64,000 nucleotides of DNA from Halobacteriovorax marinus SJ (GTDB taxonomy: Bacteria > Bdellovibrionota > Bacteriovoracia > Bacteriovoracales > Bacteriovoracaceae), in the NCBI RefSeq assembly GCF_000210915.2, contig NC_016620.1, forward strand, positions 992,001 through 1,056,000, in the 5' to 3' direction. Within the stretch, counting starts at the first letter, position 1; every line of letters begins with the position of its first letter. The notes under the pieces were generated by a model. That model worked only from the letters and a program-made list of their open reading frames with translations, had not been told where the DNA came from and made no database searches. A program made the position numbers and the translations under genes. Positions 1 through 8,986 of the stretch are shown here, one piece after another.

Positions 1-389
1 TCAAAGTTAAATGTGATGCTCGTATTTGTTTCATTGAGGATTGGAAACTTTGCTAAGAGAATTTGCGTCTTAACAGAGTCAGTAACAACCTTTCCACTTG
101 TAGATTCAAACATTCCAATAAAAGGTCCACTCTTTTTAAAGAAGATAACCTTGGAGGCCATTGGATTTCCTGTTGGAGCAGGAGGTGTATCGATGAGTGA
201 AGTCTTAAGTAAGAAGAAGTGCCCAAGGGCCTCTTTCTTAAGCGTTAAATTATAATTATCTTCAGTTGATAAATTCTTCTTAGCACTTTTTGTGCCTGCT
301 AGAAGAGGTGAGTTTGCACTATGAGTGAGTTGCGCCCCTGAGGTTGCACTCGCAATCAGCGCTAGTGTCGTAACGATTATCTTAATCAT
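1..389 (-). CDS. secreted protein, N-terminal part (possible DUF5117-type metalloprotease)
   Basis: The minus-strand frame opens at an ATG at 387-389 and stays open to the window edge, so about 129 residues are visible and the C-terminus is missing. It begins with a Sec signal peptide (MIKIIVTTLALIASATSGA). The mature part reads as alternating short beta strands (HFFLLKTSLID, KVIFFKKSGPFIGMFES, then QILLAKFPIL). That pattern resembles the N-terminal DUF5117 region of large secreted zinc metalloproteases, but the HExxH part lies outside the window, so this is only a guess. It is divergent from pyrE. The plus-strand reading frame over the same bases looks like a shadow. Confidence 0.6.
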   Translation of the reverse strand, partial: MIKIIVTTLALIASATSGAQLTHSANSPLLAGTKSAKKNLSTEDNYNLTLKKEALGHFFLLKTSLIDTPPAPTGNPMASKVIFFKKSGPFIGMFESTSGKVVTDSVKTQILLAKFPILNETNTSITFNF

Positions 390-502
390 AAAATTCCTTC
401 TTTGATTTATTGACCCTGTGATGGAGCGAAATGTATACTTTTGCTTGAAACATAGTCAATGAATTAGGTAGGGTCTTAACCTATTTACACAAGGGGTCAA
501 AA

Positions 503-1141
503 ATGAATTGTGAGTTGGAAGTTGCTGATATTCTATTAAAAAGTGGATGCTTACAACTTAGACCATCTGATCCTTTTCACTATGCATCTGGACTTCGAGG
601 GCCAATTTACTGTGATAATAGACAGTTACTAAGTCTCCCGGCCCACAGAAAGAAAATTGTGAAATATTTTATCGAAAAGCTGAACGAGAGTGGCTGGGGC
701 TTTGATCAATTGGCCGGACTCGCAACTGCGGGGATTCCTCACTGCTCTTTCATTGCTCACGAAATCGACTCCCCAATGATCTATATTCGCTCTAAAGCCA
801 AGGGTCACGGGAAACAGAATCAAGTAGAAGGTAAGTACTCAAGTGGACAGTCTATTGTTTTAATTGAGGACCTAATTAATCAAGGCAAGAGCTTACAAGA
901 TGCCCTTGAAGGGGCGATAGCTAGCGGGCTTAAGCCTGTTGGGGTCTTAAGTATTGTGAGCTACGAGATGGAGCAGGCCAAGAAGGTTATAGAGAAGTTC
1001 AACATTGAGTCGATTAGTCTAACAAATTTTTCTACAATTACATCTTTGGCCCTTGAGCAAAAACTGATTTCTGCCGAAGAGCATGTAATGTTAAATTCTT
1101 GGCAATCTGATCCAGTGGCCTGGTCTAGCTCTCTAAGCTAG
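503..1141 (+). CDS. pyrE: orotate phosphoribosyltransferase
   Basis: This 212-residue cytosolic enzyme would transfer ribose-5-phosphate from PRPP to orotate, giving OMP in pyrimidine synthesis. The PRPP-binding signature is clear (VLIEDLINQGKS, near residues 118-129). It is preceded by the family's FxYASGxxGPIYCDNR segment near residues 27-40, which contributes to orotate and pyrophosphate contacts. Length matches the family. An AAGGGG Shine-Dalgarno lies about 8 bases before the ATG. No other pyr gene is adjacent; gltA follows after 143 bp in the same direction and probably has its own promoter. Confidence 0.9.
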   Translation: MNCELEVADILLKSGCLQLRPSDPFHYASGLRGPIYCDNRQLLSLPAHRKKIVKYFIEKLNESGWGFDQLAGLATAGIPHCSFIAHEIDSPMIYIRSKAKGHGKQNQVEGKYSSGQSIVLIEDLINQGKSLQDALEGAIASGLKPVGVLSIVSYEMEQAKKVIEKFNIESISLTNFSTITSLALEQKLISAEEHVMLNSWQSDPVAWSSSLS

Positions 1142-1284
1142 ACAAATGCTCTTTGGACGCTTTGCGCTCGACATTATACCTACTTACGTGATAGTAAGAT
1201 GCAGTTAGAGCACTAGATTTCCTTGATTTTCATTCAAAATTCTTTGTATCTAATTTTTTAATTTATTTTTTTAAAGGAGTATAT

Positions 1285-2556
1285 ATGGCAGGTAATGCAA
1301 AACTTGATTTAGGGGATAAGACTATCGAACTTCCTGTAATAGAAGGGAGTGAGGGCGAAAAGGCGATTGATATTTCTAGACTTAGGGCCGAGACTGGCTT
1401 CATTACTTTAGATAATGGTTTTGTAAATACTGGTTCATGTACTTCTGCAGTAACTTTCTTAAATGGTGAGAAGGGGATTCTAAGATATAGAGGATATCCA
1501 ATCGAGCAATTAGCAGAAAAATCAAATTTCCTAGAAGTCTCTTGGCTACTTTACTACGGTGAGCTTCCAACTAAAGCGCAACTAGAGAACTTTGAAAAGA
1601 AAGTTGCTAGTTTCAATAAACTTCCTGAAGGGCTAGAGACAATTATCTCTACATTCCCAAAGACTGCTCATCCAATGGGTGTTCTATCAAGTGCAACGGC
1701 AGCTCTATCTGCTTACTACCAAGATCACTTAGGTCCAAACCCTACGGATAATGATAAGGAAGAGCTATTTGCCCAACTACTTGGTCAAGTTAAGTTAATT
1801 GTTGCGAGATCATATAGAAACTCTCAAGGACTAGATCCAATTGAATCAGATTCAAGTCTTTCTTATAGTAAAGATTTTTTAAATATGATGTTTGGAGAAG
1901 CAGATGATGAAGTTGCGAAAGCACTAGATGTTCTTCTTATTCTTCACGCTGATCACGAACAAAATTGTTCTGCTTCAACAGTGAGAGTAGTTGGTTCTTC
2001 TCACGCGAATATCTTTGCAACAATCTCTGGTGGAATTGATGCTCTTTGGGGTCAATTGCACGGTGGTGCTAATCAAGCAGTACTTGAGATGCTAGAAGAA
2101 ATTAAAAATGCTGGTGGAGATGCTGAGAAAGCTCTTGAAAAAGCGAAAGATAAAGAAGATCCATTCAAGCTAATGGGATTTGGACATAGAGTTTATAAGA
2201 ACTTTGATCCAAGAGCTAAGATCATCAAAGTTCAATGTGATAAAGTTTTAGAGAAGTTAAATGTTAATGACCCTCTTTTAACAATTGCAAAAGGACTTGA
2301 GAAGCAAGCACTAGAAGATGAGTACTTCGTAAAGAGAAAGCTCTATCCAAATGTAGACTTCTACTCAGGAATCATCTACAAGGCACTAGGTATCCCAACG
2401 AATATGTTCACAGCAATGTTCGTACTGGGAAGACTTCCTGGTTGGATGTCTCAGTGGAAAGAGCTGAGAGAGGATCCTGCGGCGAAGATTTGTCGTCCAA
2501 GACAGATTTATACAGGTGCAACTGAGCGTAATTACAAAGATTTAGGGGAGAGATAA
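1285..2556 (+). CDS. gltA: citrate synthase (type II)
   Basis: Cytosolic 423-residue enzyme condensing acetyl-CoA with oxaloacetate at the entry of the TCA cycle. Family motifs are intact: HADHEQNCSAST, the catalytic-His segment LWGQLHGGANQAVLEML, and GFGHRVYKNFDPRAKI, followed by the Asp-containing LYPNVDFYSGI. The N-terminal 45 residues carry the small beta extension typical of type II hexameric enzymes. A strong AAAGGAG ribosome-binding site sits 7-8 bases before the ATG. A hairpin plus T-run about 130 bp after the stop is its likely terminator. Nothing odd is seen. Confidence 0.97.
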   Translation: MAGNAKLDLGDKTIELPVIEGSEGEKAIDISRLRAETGFITLDNGFVNTGSCTSAVTFLNGEKGILRYRGYPIEQLAEKSNFLEVSWLLYYGELPTKAQLENFEKKVASFNKLPEGLETIISTFPKTAHPMGVLSSATAALSAYYQDHLGPNPTDNDKEELFAQLLGQVKLIVARSYRNSQGLDPIESDSSLSYSKDFLNMMFGEADDEVAKALDVLLILHADHEQNCSASTVRVVGSSHANIFATISGGIDALWGQLHGGANQAVLEMLEEIKNAGGDAEKALEKAKDKEDPFKLMGFGHRVYKNFDPRAKIIKVQCDKVLEKLNVNDPLLTIAKGLEKQALEDEYFVKRKLYPNVDFYSGIIYKALGIPTNMFTAMFVLGRLPGWMSQWKELREDPAAKICRPRQIYTGATERNYKDLGER

Positions 2557-2686
2557 TCCTTTAGTAAATCTTAAGTTAAAGTATTTTATATAGGGCCGAT
2601 AAGTTTAGTGAAAGTGGGAGAAATTCTATTTTCTGGGCTGGATTTAGACTTATTGGGCTTAGTCTGAAAATAGCTATCTTAATGCT

Positions 2687-2718
2687 GAGGTCGACATTGT
2701 CGGCCTCTTCTTTTTTTT
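2687..2718 (+). terminator. Rho-independent terminator after gltA
   Basis: GAGGTCGAC pairs with GTCGGCCTC (one G-T pair) around a 3-base loop, followed by TTCTTTTTTTTT. It lies 130 bp after the gltA stop and 28 bp before the next start codon, so it separates the two units. Confidence 0.8.
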
Positions 2719-2745
2719 AGAGAGAATTCCTGTAGTATAGATCTT

Positions 2746-3783
2746 ATGAAATTTACATTTAAAGAACTTCGAAGTTCACTTCTGGTTCCGTCTATCTCTG
2801 ATCACAGTGTTGTTCAAAATCTAACGGCGGTTTCAAAAGGCTTTACTTCACAGCGATCAAAAATAAAAGAGTATGTTATGGACCGAGAAATGGTTTCTGC
2901 CTACACGCTCTTTTACTTACCTTCGAATATACCAAAATTAGAATTTGTTTTTGATATGCTAAGCGATGACGTTAAAGAGAGTATCAAGTCGTCGACAATT
3001 GTTGATCTTGGGACAGGTCCTGGGACATTTGCTTTTGCTCTTGATGAGTACTTTGACGGAGACGTGGAAGTTGTAGGAGTAGATACAAGTGAGCTCATGG
3101 TAGAGCAGGCCCAAAAGATTAACGAATGTCTTTATAAGAACCAGAAGATCTCCTTTAGATCAACTATGCCTAAGAGCTTTAAAGGTGAAACTCTGCTTCT
3201 TGGTCACTCATTGAATGAGATGGGTATTGAGAAGTTAATGGATTTAGTTAAGCTTCATGCACCAGAGAATTTAATTATCATTGAGCCAGGAACAAGTGCT
3301 ATGTTCACTGAGGTGCTAAAGCTTAGAGAGCAAATGCGCGAGTTAGGATTTCAATGTGCATTTCCTTGTGCAAATATTGAGTCTAAGTGCCCTGTGCAAA
3401 AGAAGATTGAAGAAGGACAGGAAGATTGGTGCCATCAAGTTCTTCGGATGACTCATGAAGTAGATTTTGAAAGACTTTCACAGATTGCTAAGCTTGATCG
3501 CAAGACCATGCCTCTCATTGCTCATGTTTATACGAAGACAAACTTGAAAGGGCCTAAACGTGCTCGTATGGTTCGTTTTTTAAGAGAGTCTAAGTTCTCC
3601 TTTGATTGGGAAGTTTGCTTTGAGAGTGAAGGGGAGCTTAAGATGGCCACCTTCGAAGTTTTGAAGAAAACTCTGAGTAAGAAAGAAGTAAAATCTTTAC
3701 AGAAGATTTCTGTCGGAATTGATTTTGATTATGAGATAATGAAAGAAATTAACTCTGGTCACTTTAAAGTGAAATTACTCTAG
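2746..3783 (+). CDS. Rsm22-family small-subunit rRNA methyltransferase-like protein
   Basis: 345 residues related to mitochondrial Rsm22/METTL17 and their bacterial homologues, which act on the small ribosomal subunit. An SAM-binding Rossmann motif (VDLGTGPGTFAFALDEY) lies near residues 86-102, with the acidic end of strand 2 at VVGVDTS. The second half has the family's cysteine cluster (FPCANIESKCPV, then DWCH) that in homologues binds an iron-sulfur cluster. The C-terminal HVYTKTNLKGPKRARMVRF segment is also family-typical. It is followed after 10 bp by the LysR gene and is probably co-transcribed with it. The exact substrate cannot be read from sequence. Confidence 0.8.
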   Translation: MKFTFKELRSSLLVPSISDHSVVQNLTAVSKGFTSQRSKIKEYVMDREMVSAYTLFYLPSNIPKLEFVFDMLSDDVKESIKSSTIVDLGTGPGTFAFALDEYFDGDVEVVGVDTSELMVEQAQKINECLYKNQKISFRSTMPKSFKGETLLLGHSLNEMGIEKLMDLVKLHAPENLIIIEPGTSAMFTEVLKLREQMRELGFQCAFPCANIESKCPVQKKIEEGQEDWCHQVLRMTHEVDFERLSQIAKLDRKTMPLIAHVYTKTNLKGPKRARMVRFLRESKFSFDWEVCFESEGELKMATFEVLKKTLSKKEVKSLQKISVGIDFDYEIMKEINSGHFKVKLL

Positions 3784-3793
3784 TGGGGAAAAA

Positions 3794-4636
3794 GTGTTAC
3801 CTAGCTCTAATGACATACAATACTTTTTAGAAGTTGCAAAAACATTGAACTTAAGTCGATCGGCCGAAAGACTTGGAGTGACTCAACCAACGCTTACTCT
3901 TGCAATAAAGCGCTTAGAGAGCTCTCTTGGGGTTTCTCTCTTAGTTCGTTCAAAAACAGGAGTGACTCTTACAAGACATGGGGAGAGCTTTCAAAGAGAA
4001 TCAAAGAAGTTCCTTGAAGAGTGGTTTGAATTAAAGTCAAAAATTATTAAAGAGAAAGATGATATTAGGGGAATCTATTCAATTGGAGTTCACCCTTCCG
4101 TAGCTCTTTACACAGTTGGAGATTTCCTTCCTGATCTTTATCGTAAGCACCCTCATTTAGAAGTAAGTCTATTTCACGACTCGAGTCGCATTGTCACAGA
4201 GCAGGTGATTTCTCATCAATTAGATATGGGAATCGTTGTAAACCCTGTCAATCACCCGGATCTTGTTATCATAAAATTAATCAGTGATGAGGTGACTTTG
4301 TGGGAGAGTTTAAATAATAAAAATAATGATGTTCTCTTATGTGATCCAGACTTAACTCAAACATCTAGTCTTATGCAGAAAATTAAGAAGCAGAGAAATG
4401 ATTTTAAAAGAATTATTCACTCTGATAATTTAGAAGTTTTAAGAGATCTGGTTGAAAGTGGTGCCGGAGTTGGAATTCTTCCTGGTAAAGTAGTAGGAAC
4501 ATCCAATAAGAAATTAGTTAGTCTAGAAAATGCACCTGTGTTTAAAGATAATATCTGTCTTATATATAGAGCTGATAGAGTAAAGACTAGAGCAAGTGAA
4601 TTACTTATCTCGACGATAAAGAAATTAAAGCAATAA
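3794..4636 (+). CDS. LysR-family transcriptional regulator
   Basis: 280 residues. The N-terminal winged helix-turn-helix is standard (FLEVAKTLNLSRSAERLGVTQPTLTLAIKRLE, residues 10-42). A co-inducer-binding periplasmic-fold domain follows from about residue 90. The start is a GTG with GGGGAA upstream; no in-frame ATG lies near it, and the HTH begins immediately, so GTG is accepted. It lies 10 bp downstream of the Rsm22-like gene. No divergent target gene is present (rpmE is convergent), so the regulon is unknown. Confidence 0.88.
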   Translation: MLPSSNDIQYFLEVAKTLNLSRSAERLGVTQPTLTLAIKRLESSLGVSLLVRSKTGVTLTRHGESFQRESKKFLEEWFELKSKIIKEKDDIRGIYSIGVHPSVALYTVGDFLPDLYRKHPHLEVSLFHDSSRIVTEQVISHQLDMGIVVNPVNHPDLVIIKLISDEVTLWESLNNKNNDVLLCDPDLTQTSSLMQKIKKQRNDFKRIIHSDNLEVLRDLVESGAGVGILPGKVVGTSNKKLVSLENAPVFKDNICLIYRADRVKTRASELLISTIKKLKQ

Positions 4637-4660
4637 AAAAAGGGCCAAGTAATTGGCCCT
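4635..4660 (-). terminator. terminator between the LysR gene and rpmE, acting mainly on rpmE
   Basis: A perfect 8-bp stem (AGGGCCAA/TTGGCCCT, loop GTAA) is flanked on the plus strand by a run of seven A. Read on the minus strand this is a hairpin followed by a U-run just beyond the L31 stop. It lies only a few bases after the LysR stop, so the same hairpin may also end that transcript. Confidence 0.8.
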
Positions 4661-4688
4661 CTCATATTTAAGAAAATTAATTTTAAAA

Positions 4689-4952
4689 TTACTTCTTAAG
4701 TTTTGAAGCGTATGCTCCACCGAATTTCTTTCTGAATTTTTCGATACGTCCTTCAGAGTCAACGATTTTCTGAGTTCCAGTATAGAATGGGTGAGATTCA
4801 GAAGAGATATCTAGTTTTACTAGTGGATACTCTTGACCTTCAAAAGTTTCTGTTAAATCAGTCTGGATAGTAGACTTGATTACAAATTTCTTGTCGCATG
4901 ATACGTCAAAAAATAAAACGTCTCTGTACTCTGGGTGAATACCTGTTTTCAT
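4689..4952 (-). CDS. rpmE2: 50S ribosomal protein L31, type B
   Basis: 87 residues with the L31 pattern ([16 protein letters not shown], then [26 protein letters not shown]). The zinc-ribbon CxxC of type A L31 is absent; only one Cys remains, which marks the zinc-independent type B form. AAAGGAATAATT before the ATG is a good ribosome-binding site. L33 and L28 elsewhere in the window are also single-Cys forms. Confidence 0.95.
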   Translation of the reverse strand: MKTGIHPEYRDVLFFDVSCDKKFVIKSTIQTDLTETFEGQEYPLVKLDISSESHPFYTGTQKIVDSEGRIEKFRKKFGGAYASKLKK

Positions 4953-5066
4953 AATTATTCCTTTGTTTTCCTTGCCTGCTACAAGGTACTTATTTAATTA
5001 TTTGAGGGTGTAATTTCGCTAATTTTGCCTTTCTTGTCAAGAGAGAGCGTCAAAATCACTATGTTT

Positions 5067-5348
5067 TTAGTGGGCGCTACAAGATGAGCAACCATCACTC
5101 TCTGGAGGATTCTCAGCATCGAAGATGCTCCAATGTCCATACCTTTTATTTATATCAGAGAGGGCATCTTCGAGCACACTGTGGGAGCTTTGAAAGATTT
5201 CCTGGTTCTCATTATCGGTAACAGTTACAAAGTATTGAATTTCTTGAGTTTTAGGAGAAGCTCCCATGGAAATGAAGGCCTTGTACTGCTGAGTCTTATA
5301 GTGTACAAATGTCCAGTTCTCTAGTGTTAATTCTTTGGCCGCTAACAT
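5067..5348 (-). CDS. small conserved-looking protein of unknown function
   Basis: 93 residues, no signal peptide or membrane segment. I do not recognise a family. It reads as a compact alpha/beta protein with a strand-rich middle (KAFISMGASPKTQEIQYFVTVTD) and a C-terminal CSSC that could bind metal or form a disulfide. The ribosome-binding site is weak (GGA 13 bases upstream). It lies upstream of, and in the same direction as, the L31 gene with about 115 bp between; rpmG is divergent. Confidence 0.55.
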   Translation of the reverse strand: MLAAKELTLENWTFVHYKTQQYKAFISMGASPKTQEIQYFVTVTDNENQEIFQSSHSVLEDALSDINKRYGHWSIFDAENPPESDGCSSCSAH

Positions 5349-5477
5349 ATAAATTGAATCCTTGGCGTTTTTACTGTTTTTATCAATTATAGGTTGTCAT
5401 GCCAATGAAAATCTAGTAGTTTTGGCATTCGAAAACTTTTAGAAACTGTATTTTGATATATTTATCCGGAGGAAAAC

Positions 5478-5654
5478 GTGGCTAAAGGACCAAGAGTAGT
5501 GATTACACTTGAGTGTACTGAGGCGAGAAAGCTTGGAAAATCTCCATCTCGTTACACAACAACAAAGAACAAGAAAACGACACCAGATCGTCTTGAAATT
5601 AAGAAGTATAACCCTTTCTTAAAAAGACACACGATCCACAAAGAAATCAAATAG
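5478..5654 (+). CDS. rpmG: 50S ribosomal protein L33
   Basis: 58 codons: starts [20 protein letters not shown], then [28 protein letters not shown], which is the L33 pattern over its whole length. The start is GTG behind a strong GGAGGAAAAC site. Only one Cys is present, so this is the zinc-free form. A strong terminator follows directly, so it is probably monocistronic. Confidence 0.93.
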   Translation: MAKGPRVVITLECTEARKLGKSPSRYTTTKNKKTTPDRLEIKKYNPFLKRHTIHKEIK

Positions 5655-5680
5655 TAAGTTATTAGAAATTCTTTATATTA

Positions 5681-5704
5681 AGCCCGCTTTTTAGTGGGCT
5701 TTTT
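5681..5704 (+). terminator. terminator of rpmG
   Basis: AGCCCGC pairs with GTGGGCT (one G-T pair) around TTTTTA, followed by TTTTATATTTT. It starts 26 bases after the L33 stop. Confidence 0.85.
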
Positions 5705-5816
5705 ATATTTTGTAATATCAAATAGTTAGCCTCAATTCTCTTCTTTTTTTCCTTAATTTTCCCATTCCAATTGCCGATGAGTTTTAAGCAGATTGATTAA
5801 TTGTTGCGAGGGAACT

Positions 5817-7265
5817 TTGGCCTTAAAAATACTACTAGCAGATCCAAACGAGACATGGCTTGAAAAAGCTTCAAAAGTTTTGAAGGAACAGTTCTATGAA
5901 GTGGTCGCCGTGAGTAGTGGTAAGGATGCGCAACTTGCTCTCTACAATGATAAATTCTTCGCAGTAGTTCTAAACTTTGACTTACAAAATCACAGTGGTC
6001 TTCAAGTTCTCAAATTTATCCAAAGAAATCATCCTAATCAAAGAGTGCTTGTTATCTTAGAGAGCCAAAGTATCTTAGATGAAGAACGAGTGACAGAGGA
6101 TCAGCTTAAGAAGTTTGCGACTGTTGAAATTCTGATTAAGCCATTTGAAGTTGAATATATAAAAGAAGTTCTAGAGGGGCATCAGTCACTCGGAGACTTC
6201 ATGAAAAACATTCAACGAAGAGAAGGACAGTCAGAAGAAGTTGAAGTTGATAACTCTGATGAAGAGTTCACAAAAGTAAGAATTGATGACTTCTACTCAG
6301 CAAAAGCTGTTCTCTTTGATGTCTATATAAAACTTAAGTCTAGTAAATATATAAAGATCCTTCACTCAGGAGATACATTCTCTAAGGAGAGAATTGATAA
6401 GTATAGAAATGAAAAGAATGTTGAGCATCTCTATTTTCACAACTCGGATAGAAGAAAGTTTATTCAGTATCATAATCAACTCGCAAGTAAGTTGATTGAT
6501 AATAAGAAAGTTCCAACAGACTTAAAAGTTAAGATGGTTCGAAATGTCGCTGATAAGTATATTCAAGAAGCATATACTCAGGGAATGAAGCCACAAGTGG
6601 TGGAGCAGGGGAAAGAAGTCTGTGAGAATATTTATAATCTCGTAGAACAAGAGAAAGACCTCTATAAAACTCTAAAGAGTTATCAAGAATTTGATCCAAC
6701 GGCATTCACTCATTCTTTTTTAGTGACGTTATTTTCAACGGCCATTATTAAACAATTTGAATGGCAATCGAAGACAACTATTCAAGCAACCGCTCTGGCC
6801 TGTTTATTTCACGATATTGGAAAAATGAAACTTCCAAAAGAGTTGATGGAGAAAAGACCTCTAGAGATGGATGATGATGAATATGCCCTCTATATGACAC
6901 ATCCACAAATTGGTGTTGAGATTATAGAAGAAAATAGAATGATTAATAACTCGGTAAAACAAATTATTCTTCAGCATCATGAGTATTATGATGGAACAGG
7001 TTTTCCATATAAGAAGAAAGGATCGAAAATTTTAACCCTCGCCAATATTGTTTGCCTTGCAAATGACTTTGTTCATATTATGATTGATGGTGAATTAGAT
7101 CCACCAGGTGCCCTTAAGAAAATTCTCTTAGACCAAGACCAGGTGACGAAGTACAACTCTATGATCATTGAGAACTTTATTAAAGTTTTTGTGGACCCAG
7201 CTAAGATTGTAAAAGAAACTTCTCTACCTTCAAACTCTAAAGTCGTTAGTAAAAAAGCTTCTTAA
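5817..7265 (+). CDS. HD-GYP domain protein with degenerate receiver domain
   Basis: About 482 residues. An N-terminal CheY-like domain (1-125) is followed by a linker and a C-terminal HD-GYP phosphodiesterase domain that in the family cleaves cyclic di-GMP. HD is at 332-333 in FHDIGK, and HHEYYDGTGFP is at 387-397 (GFP replaces GYP). In the receiver, the position of the phospho-accepting Asp is Asn53 (VVLNFDLQ) and the acidic pair is reduced to AD, while the Lys of IKPF is kept. It is therefore probably not phosphorylated in the usual way. The open frame extends to a TTG at 5793, but TTG 5817 directly follows GAGGGA and starts the receiver fold, so I prefer it. The 3' end overlaps the convergent DUF4340 gene by 20 bp. 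Confidence 0.88.
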   Translation: MALKILLADPNETWLEKASKVLKEQFYEVVAVSSGKDAQLALYNDKFFAVVLNFDLQNHSGLQVLKFIQRNHPNQRVLVILESQSILDEERVTEDQLKKFATVEILIKPFEVEYIKEVLEGHQSLGDFMKNIQRREGQSEEVEVDNSDEEFTKVRIDDFYSAKAVLFDVYIKLKSSKYIKILHSGDTFSKERIDKYRNEKNVEHLYFHNSDRRKFIQYHNQLASKLIDNKKVPTDLKVKMVRNVADKYIQEAYTQGMKPQVVEQGKEVCENIYNLVEQEKDLYKTLKSYQEFDPTAFTHSFLVTLFSTAIIKQFEWQSKTTIQATALACLFHDIGKMKLPKELMEKRPLEMDDDEYALYMTHPQIGVEIIEENRMINNSVKQIILQHHEYYDGTGFPYKKKGSKILTLANIVCLANDFVHIMIDGELDPPGALKKILLDQDQVTKYNSMIIENFIKVFVDPAKIVKETSLPSNSKVVSKKAS

Positions 7266-8277
7266 TTGAAAGCTTCTTAAATGATCTTTGTGACTTACTG
7301 AAAGAATTCAAGAATTGCTTTTCTATTACATAGGGATGAGGTCTATTAGAGGCCTTTACGATAAAGGTTTGTCTCTTCTCCATCTTTATGTCTGGTAGAG
7401 TGTTAATGAGATATGAGACTTCATAGAAAACTTTCTCACCGGACTTATCAAGAACTTCAACAGTGTAACTTGGGTTGGAGAAGTATCTTGTAAGAGCTTC
7501 ATCTAATTTTTCAGTTCTCTTATCTAAAATAAGTGAAGACTTTAATGAGAGAAGCTCCATGAGATAATCTTCTACGGCCTTTGGCTCTAGGGTGTTTCCA
7601 CTATTATCAATCCAACCATCTTTTTCACTACGAATAGAGAGTCTCTGATTTGTTGATGGAATTTTTCCTCTGTAGATTTTAAAATCTTGAATAGACTTAA
7701 GGTCTTGCGTAAAAATCTTTGGCTCAATAAAGTTAGAAAGACTGAGCCCCTCCATAGAGTTTTTTAGTGCATCCACATGGTAGATGGCATCTTTATTTGA
7801 AAAGGTTACATAAGTAGAGTTATCAATAGGATTTACCAATCCAATATTTAAATAATTCTCTTTCCCTCCAAAATATGAAATTTTTAACTTCATAAGAGGG
7901 GAGTCGAGTGAAAAGTTAGAAATATTAATTGTATCCTTTGGCAGGATTTGTCTTATTTTAATTTCTTTTAAGTTATCGAGGATAGACTTTACCGTTGAAC
8001 TATTACTTGGCAGGTTTCTAGGAGAAGTTAATGACCAAGATTGAGATTTGTCCTTATCAATTTTAAAAGTTCCAAGTCTATTCTCTAATTCAATGGAGTC
8101 AATTTGATCAACTTCTTCTGGTTTTAGTAGAAGCTGATATCTGCTTAGGGCAGTATTTTGATTTAAAGGAGCTTGAAAGAATTCACTGGCCAGCCCTCCG
8201 ATAAAGAGAACGAGAGCAAACATGATAATGAGAAAATTGGCCGACTTTGTGCGATCTGTCGAAATCTTAACAAGCAC
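7246..8277 (-). CDS. DUF4340 domain-containing membrane-anchored protein
   Basis: 343 residues with one N-terminal membrane helix (SANFLIIMFALVLFIGGLA, residues 12-31). A periplasmic region follows with the DUF4340 pattern of repeated beta hairpins: SIELENRLGTFKIDKD, WSLTSPRNLPSNSSTVKSILDNLK, and later IYHVD. DUF4340 proteins often accompany gliding or ABC-export genes. Here the divergent neighbours, 106 bp away, are ExbB/ExbD-type genes instead. Function unknown. Confidence 0.75.
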   Translation of the reverse strand: MLVKISTDRTKSANFLIIMFALVLFIGGLASEFFQAPLNQNTALSRYQLLLKPEEVDQIDSIELENRLGTFKIDKDKSQSWSLTSPRNLPSNSSTVKSILDNLKEIKIRQILPKDTINISNFSLDSPLMKLKISYFGGKENYLNIGLVNPIDNSTYVTFSNKDAIYHVDALKNSMEGLSLSNFIEPKIFTQDLKSIQDFKIYRGKIPSTNQRLSIRSEKDGWIDNSGNTLEPKAVEDYLMELLSLKSSLILDKRTEKLDEALTRYFSNPSYTVEVLDKSGEKVFYEVSYLINTLPDIKMEKRQTFIVKASNRPHPYVIEKQFLNSFSKSQRSFKKLSIKKLFY

Positions 8278-8383
8278 TTAAACCTCAAAGCTAGAGTATC
8301 CTTTTGAATTATTCTAACTTGATAAATTGAGTAAGTATAGAGATGATTAATGCCTTAAATAATAGATTTATCTAGGACACAAT

Positions 8384-8977
8384 ATGTTTGAATTATTTAA
8401 TGCTGGTGGTTTTATAATGTATCCACTACTGCTTTGTTCACTACTCGTTTGGTTTGTTACATTTGAAAAAATTCGCTTCTTAAATAATCTAAAAAAAGAT
8501 ATCGACCTGATGTTTATAAAGGGACAGGCGCTATTAAAAGAAAATAAAATTCATGAGGCCAAGGGGCTTTCTCATAGTATCCATCCGCTTCTTAGTACAC
8601 CATACTTAACTCTCTTTGAAAGCGAAGAACTTACGAGAGAACAATGGTCCATGAGACTTGGAAGAAGGCTCATAGAAACTCAACAAGGGCTCAAAAGATC
8701 TCTTTGGATAATAGGTACTATTGGATCATCTGCTCCATTCATTGGTTTGTTTGGAACTGTTGTGGGGATTATTAAATCTTTTCAATCGATTGCAGCTTCA
8801 GGAAAGAGTGGTTTTGCAGTAGTCGCCAGTGGTCTTTCGGAGGCGCTTATTGCTACAGCTGCTGGAATTATCGTCGCTGTTATGGCAGTGATTCTTTATA
8901 ATTACTTTCAAAATCGACTTACGAGTGTGAATACGGAAATTAAGAATAGAATGCAAGACTTAATGGATCTTATCTAG
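8384..8977 (+). CDS. MotA/TolQ/ExbB proton-channel family protein
   Basis: 197 residues with three membrane segments: near 9-28, then about 108-130 and 145-170. The pore-forming signature is IGSSAPFIGLFGTVVGIIKSF, followed by VASGLSEALIATAAGIIVAV. With its ExbD partner 9 bp downstream it would form an inner-membrane proton-motive-force motor. A TonB gene is not in the window, so the powered process is unknown. Confidence 0.9.
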   Translation: MFELFNAGGFIMYPLLLCSLLVWFVTFEKIRFLNNLKKDIDLMFIKGQALLKENKIHEAKGLSHSIHPLLSTPYLTLFESEELTREQWSMRLGRRLIETQQGLKRSLWIIGTIGSSAPFIGLFGTVVGIIKSFQSIAASGKSGFAVVASGLSEALIATAAGIIVAVMAVILYNYFQNRLTSVNTEIKNRMQDLMDLI

Positions 8978-8986
8978 GGAAGGAAT

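Noticed and set aside
13-255. 80-residue plus-strand frame at the window start
   Set aside because: It lies opposite a minus-strand gene with a clean signal peptide and proper start at 389; codon pattern of the plus frame is poor.
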